Below, one piece after another: positions 41,370 through 41,890 of a stretch of DNA of 41,890 nt (position 1 is the first letter of the stretch; every line of letters begins with the position of its first letter). The position numbers and the translations under genes were made by a program. The notes under the pieces were generated by a model. The model saw only the letters and a list, made by a program, of their open reading frames with translations, was not told the DNA's origin and ran no database searches. The stretch spans positions 1 through 41,890 of the forward strand of contig CACODE010000013.1 of assembly GCA_902625885.1 (NCBI GenBank), in the 5' to 3' direction. Source of the stretch: an uncultured Candidatus Poseidoniales archaeon. GTDB lineage: Archaea > Thermoplasmatota > Poseidoniia > Poseidoniales > Poseidoniaceae.

Positions 41370-41890
<521 letters not shown>

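Overview
The window looks like a marine planktonic archaeon, most likely Marine Group II (Ca. Poseidoniia, Thermoplasmatota). This is inferred from gene content and not from a marker gene. Archaeal signs are an XPD-type iron-sulfur helicase, TATA-like boxes about 25 bp upstream of likely leaderless starts, and very large surface proteins. These are mixed with bacterial-type or eukaryote-like genes (LipA/LipB, a branched-chain 2-oxoacid dehydrogenase complex, class Ia ribonucleotide reductase, a 6-4-type photolyase, NADP-type glutamate dehydrogenase). Most of the window is moderately GC-rich. The stretch from about 4.3 to 9.0 kb is visibly AT-rich.

Layout. 1-4.2 kb (all minus strand): a membrane M28 peptidase with a SAP domain, a parvulin, FolB, two small unknowns and the start of a Nei-type glycosylase, preceded by UbiX. 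4.3-9.0 kb: an AT-rich accessory stretch with a photolyase, a GIY-YIG-like gene between imperfect inverted repeats, and a two-gene operon (DMT exporter plus membrane protein) behind two tandem palindromes. 9.0-12.8 kb: small metabolic and membrane genes, LipB and dUTPase. 13.1-17.8 kb: nrdB, nrdA and an AI-2E-family permease. 17.8-24.3 kb: a tightly packed minus-strand operon lipA-E1alpha-E1beta-E2-E3, followed by a small two-helix membrane protein. 24.4-25.3 kb: a pteridine-reductase-like SDR and tRNA-Leu(UAA). 25.4-37.4 kb: two secreted, C-terminally membrane-anchored surface proteins of about 985 and 2,974 residues. 37.4-41.9 kb: a small unknown, the XPD-family helicase, a densely folded intergenic element that looks like a structured RNA, a ribbon-helix-helix regulator, a small acidic repeat protein and the start of gdhA.

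How the genes fit together. LipA and LipB make and attach lipoyl groups, and the adjacent E2 carries a lipoyl-lysine site, so the window encodes both the lipoylation route and its client complex. dUTPase and ribonucleotide reductase sit divergently and together supply dNTPs. The photolyase and the Nei-type enzyme repair light and oxidative DNA damage, fitting life in surface water. The two giant proteins, the M28 peptidase and GdhA fit a lifestyle of binding and degrading protein and recycling its nitrogen.

Most unusual points: (1) the intergenic element at 40.0-40.25 kb, with at least six perfect hairpins, an exact 7-nt loop-loop complementarity and a possible pseudoknot; (2) the inverted-repeat-bounded GIY-YIG cassette, with a third diverged repeat copy at 9.0 kb; (3) a transporter whose first membrane helix lies upstream of its first ATG, apparently using an ATT start; (4) a transglutaminase-like domain that keeps Cys and Asp but has Ala in place of the catalytic His.
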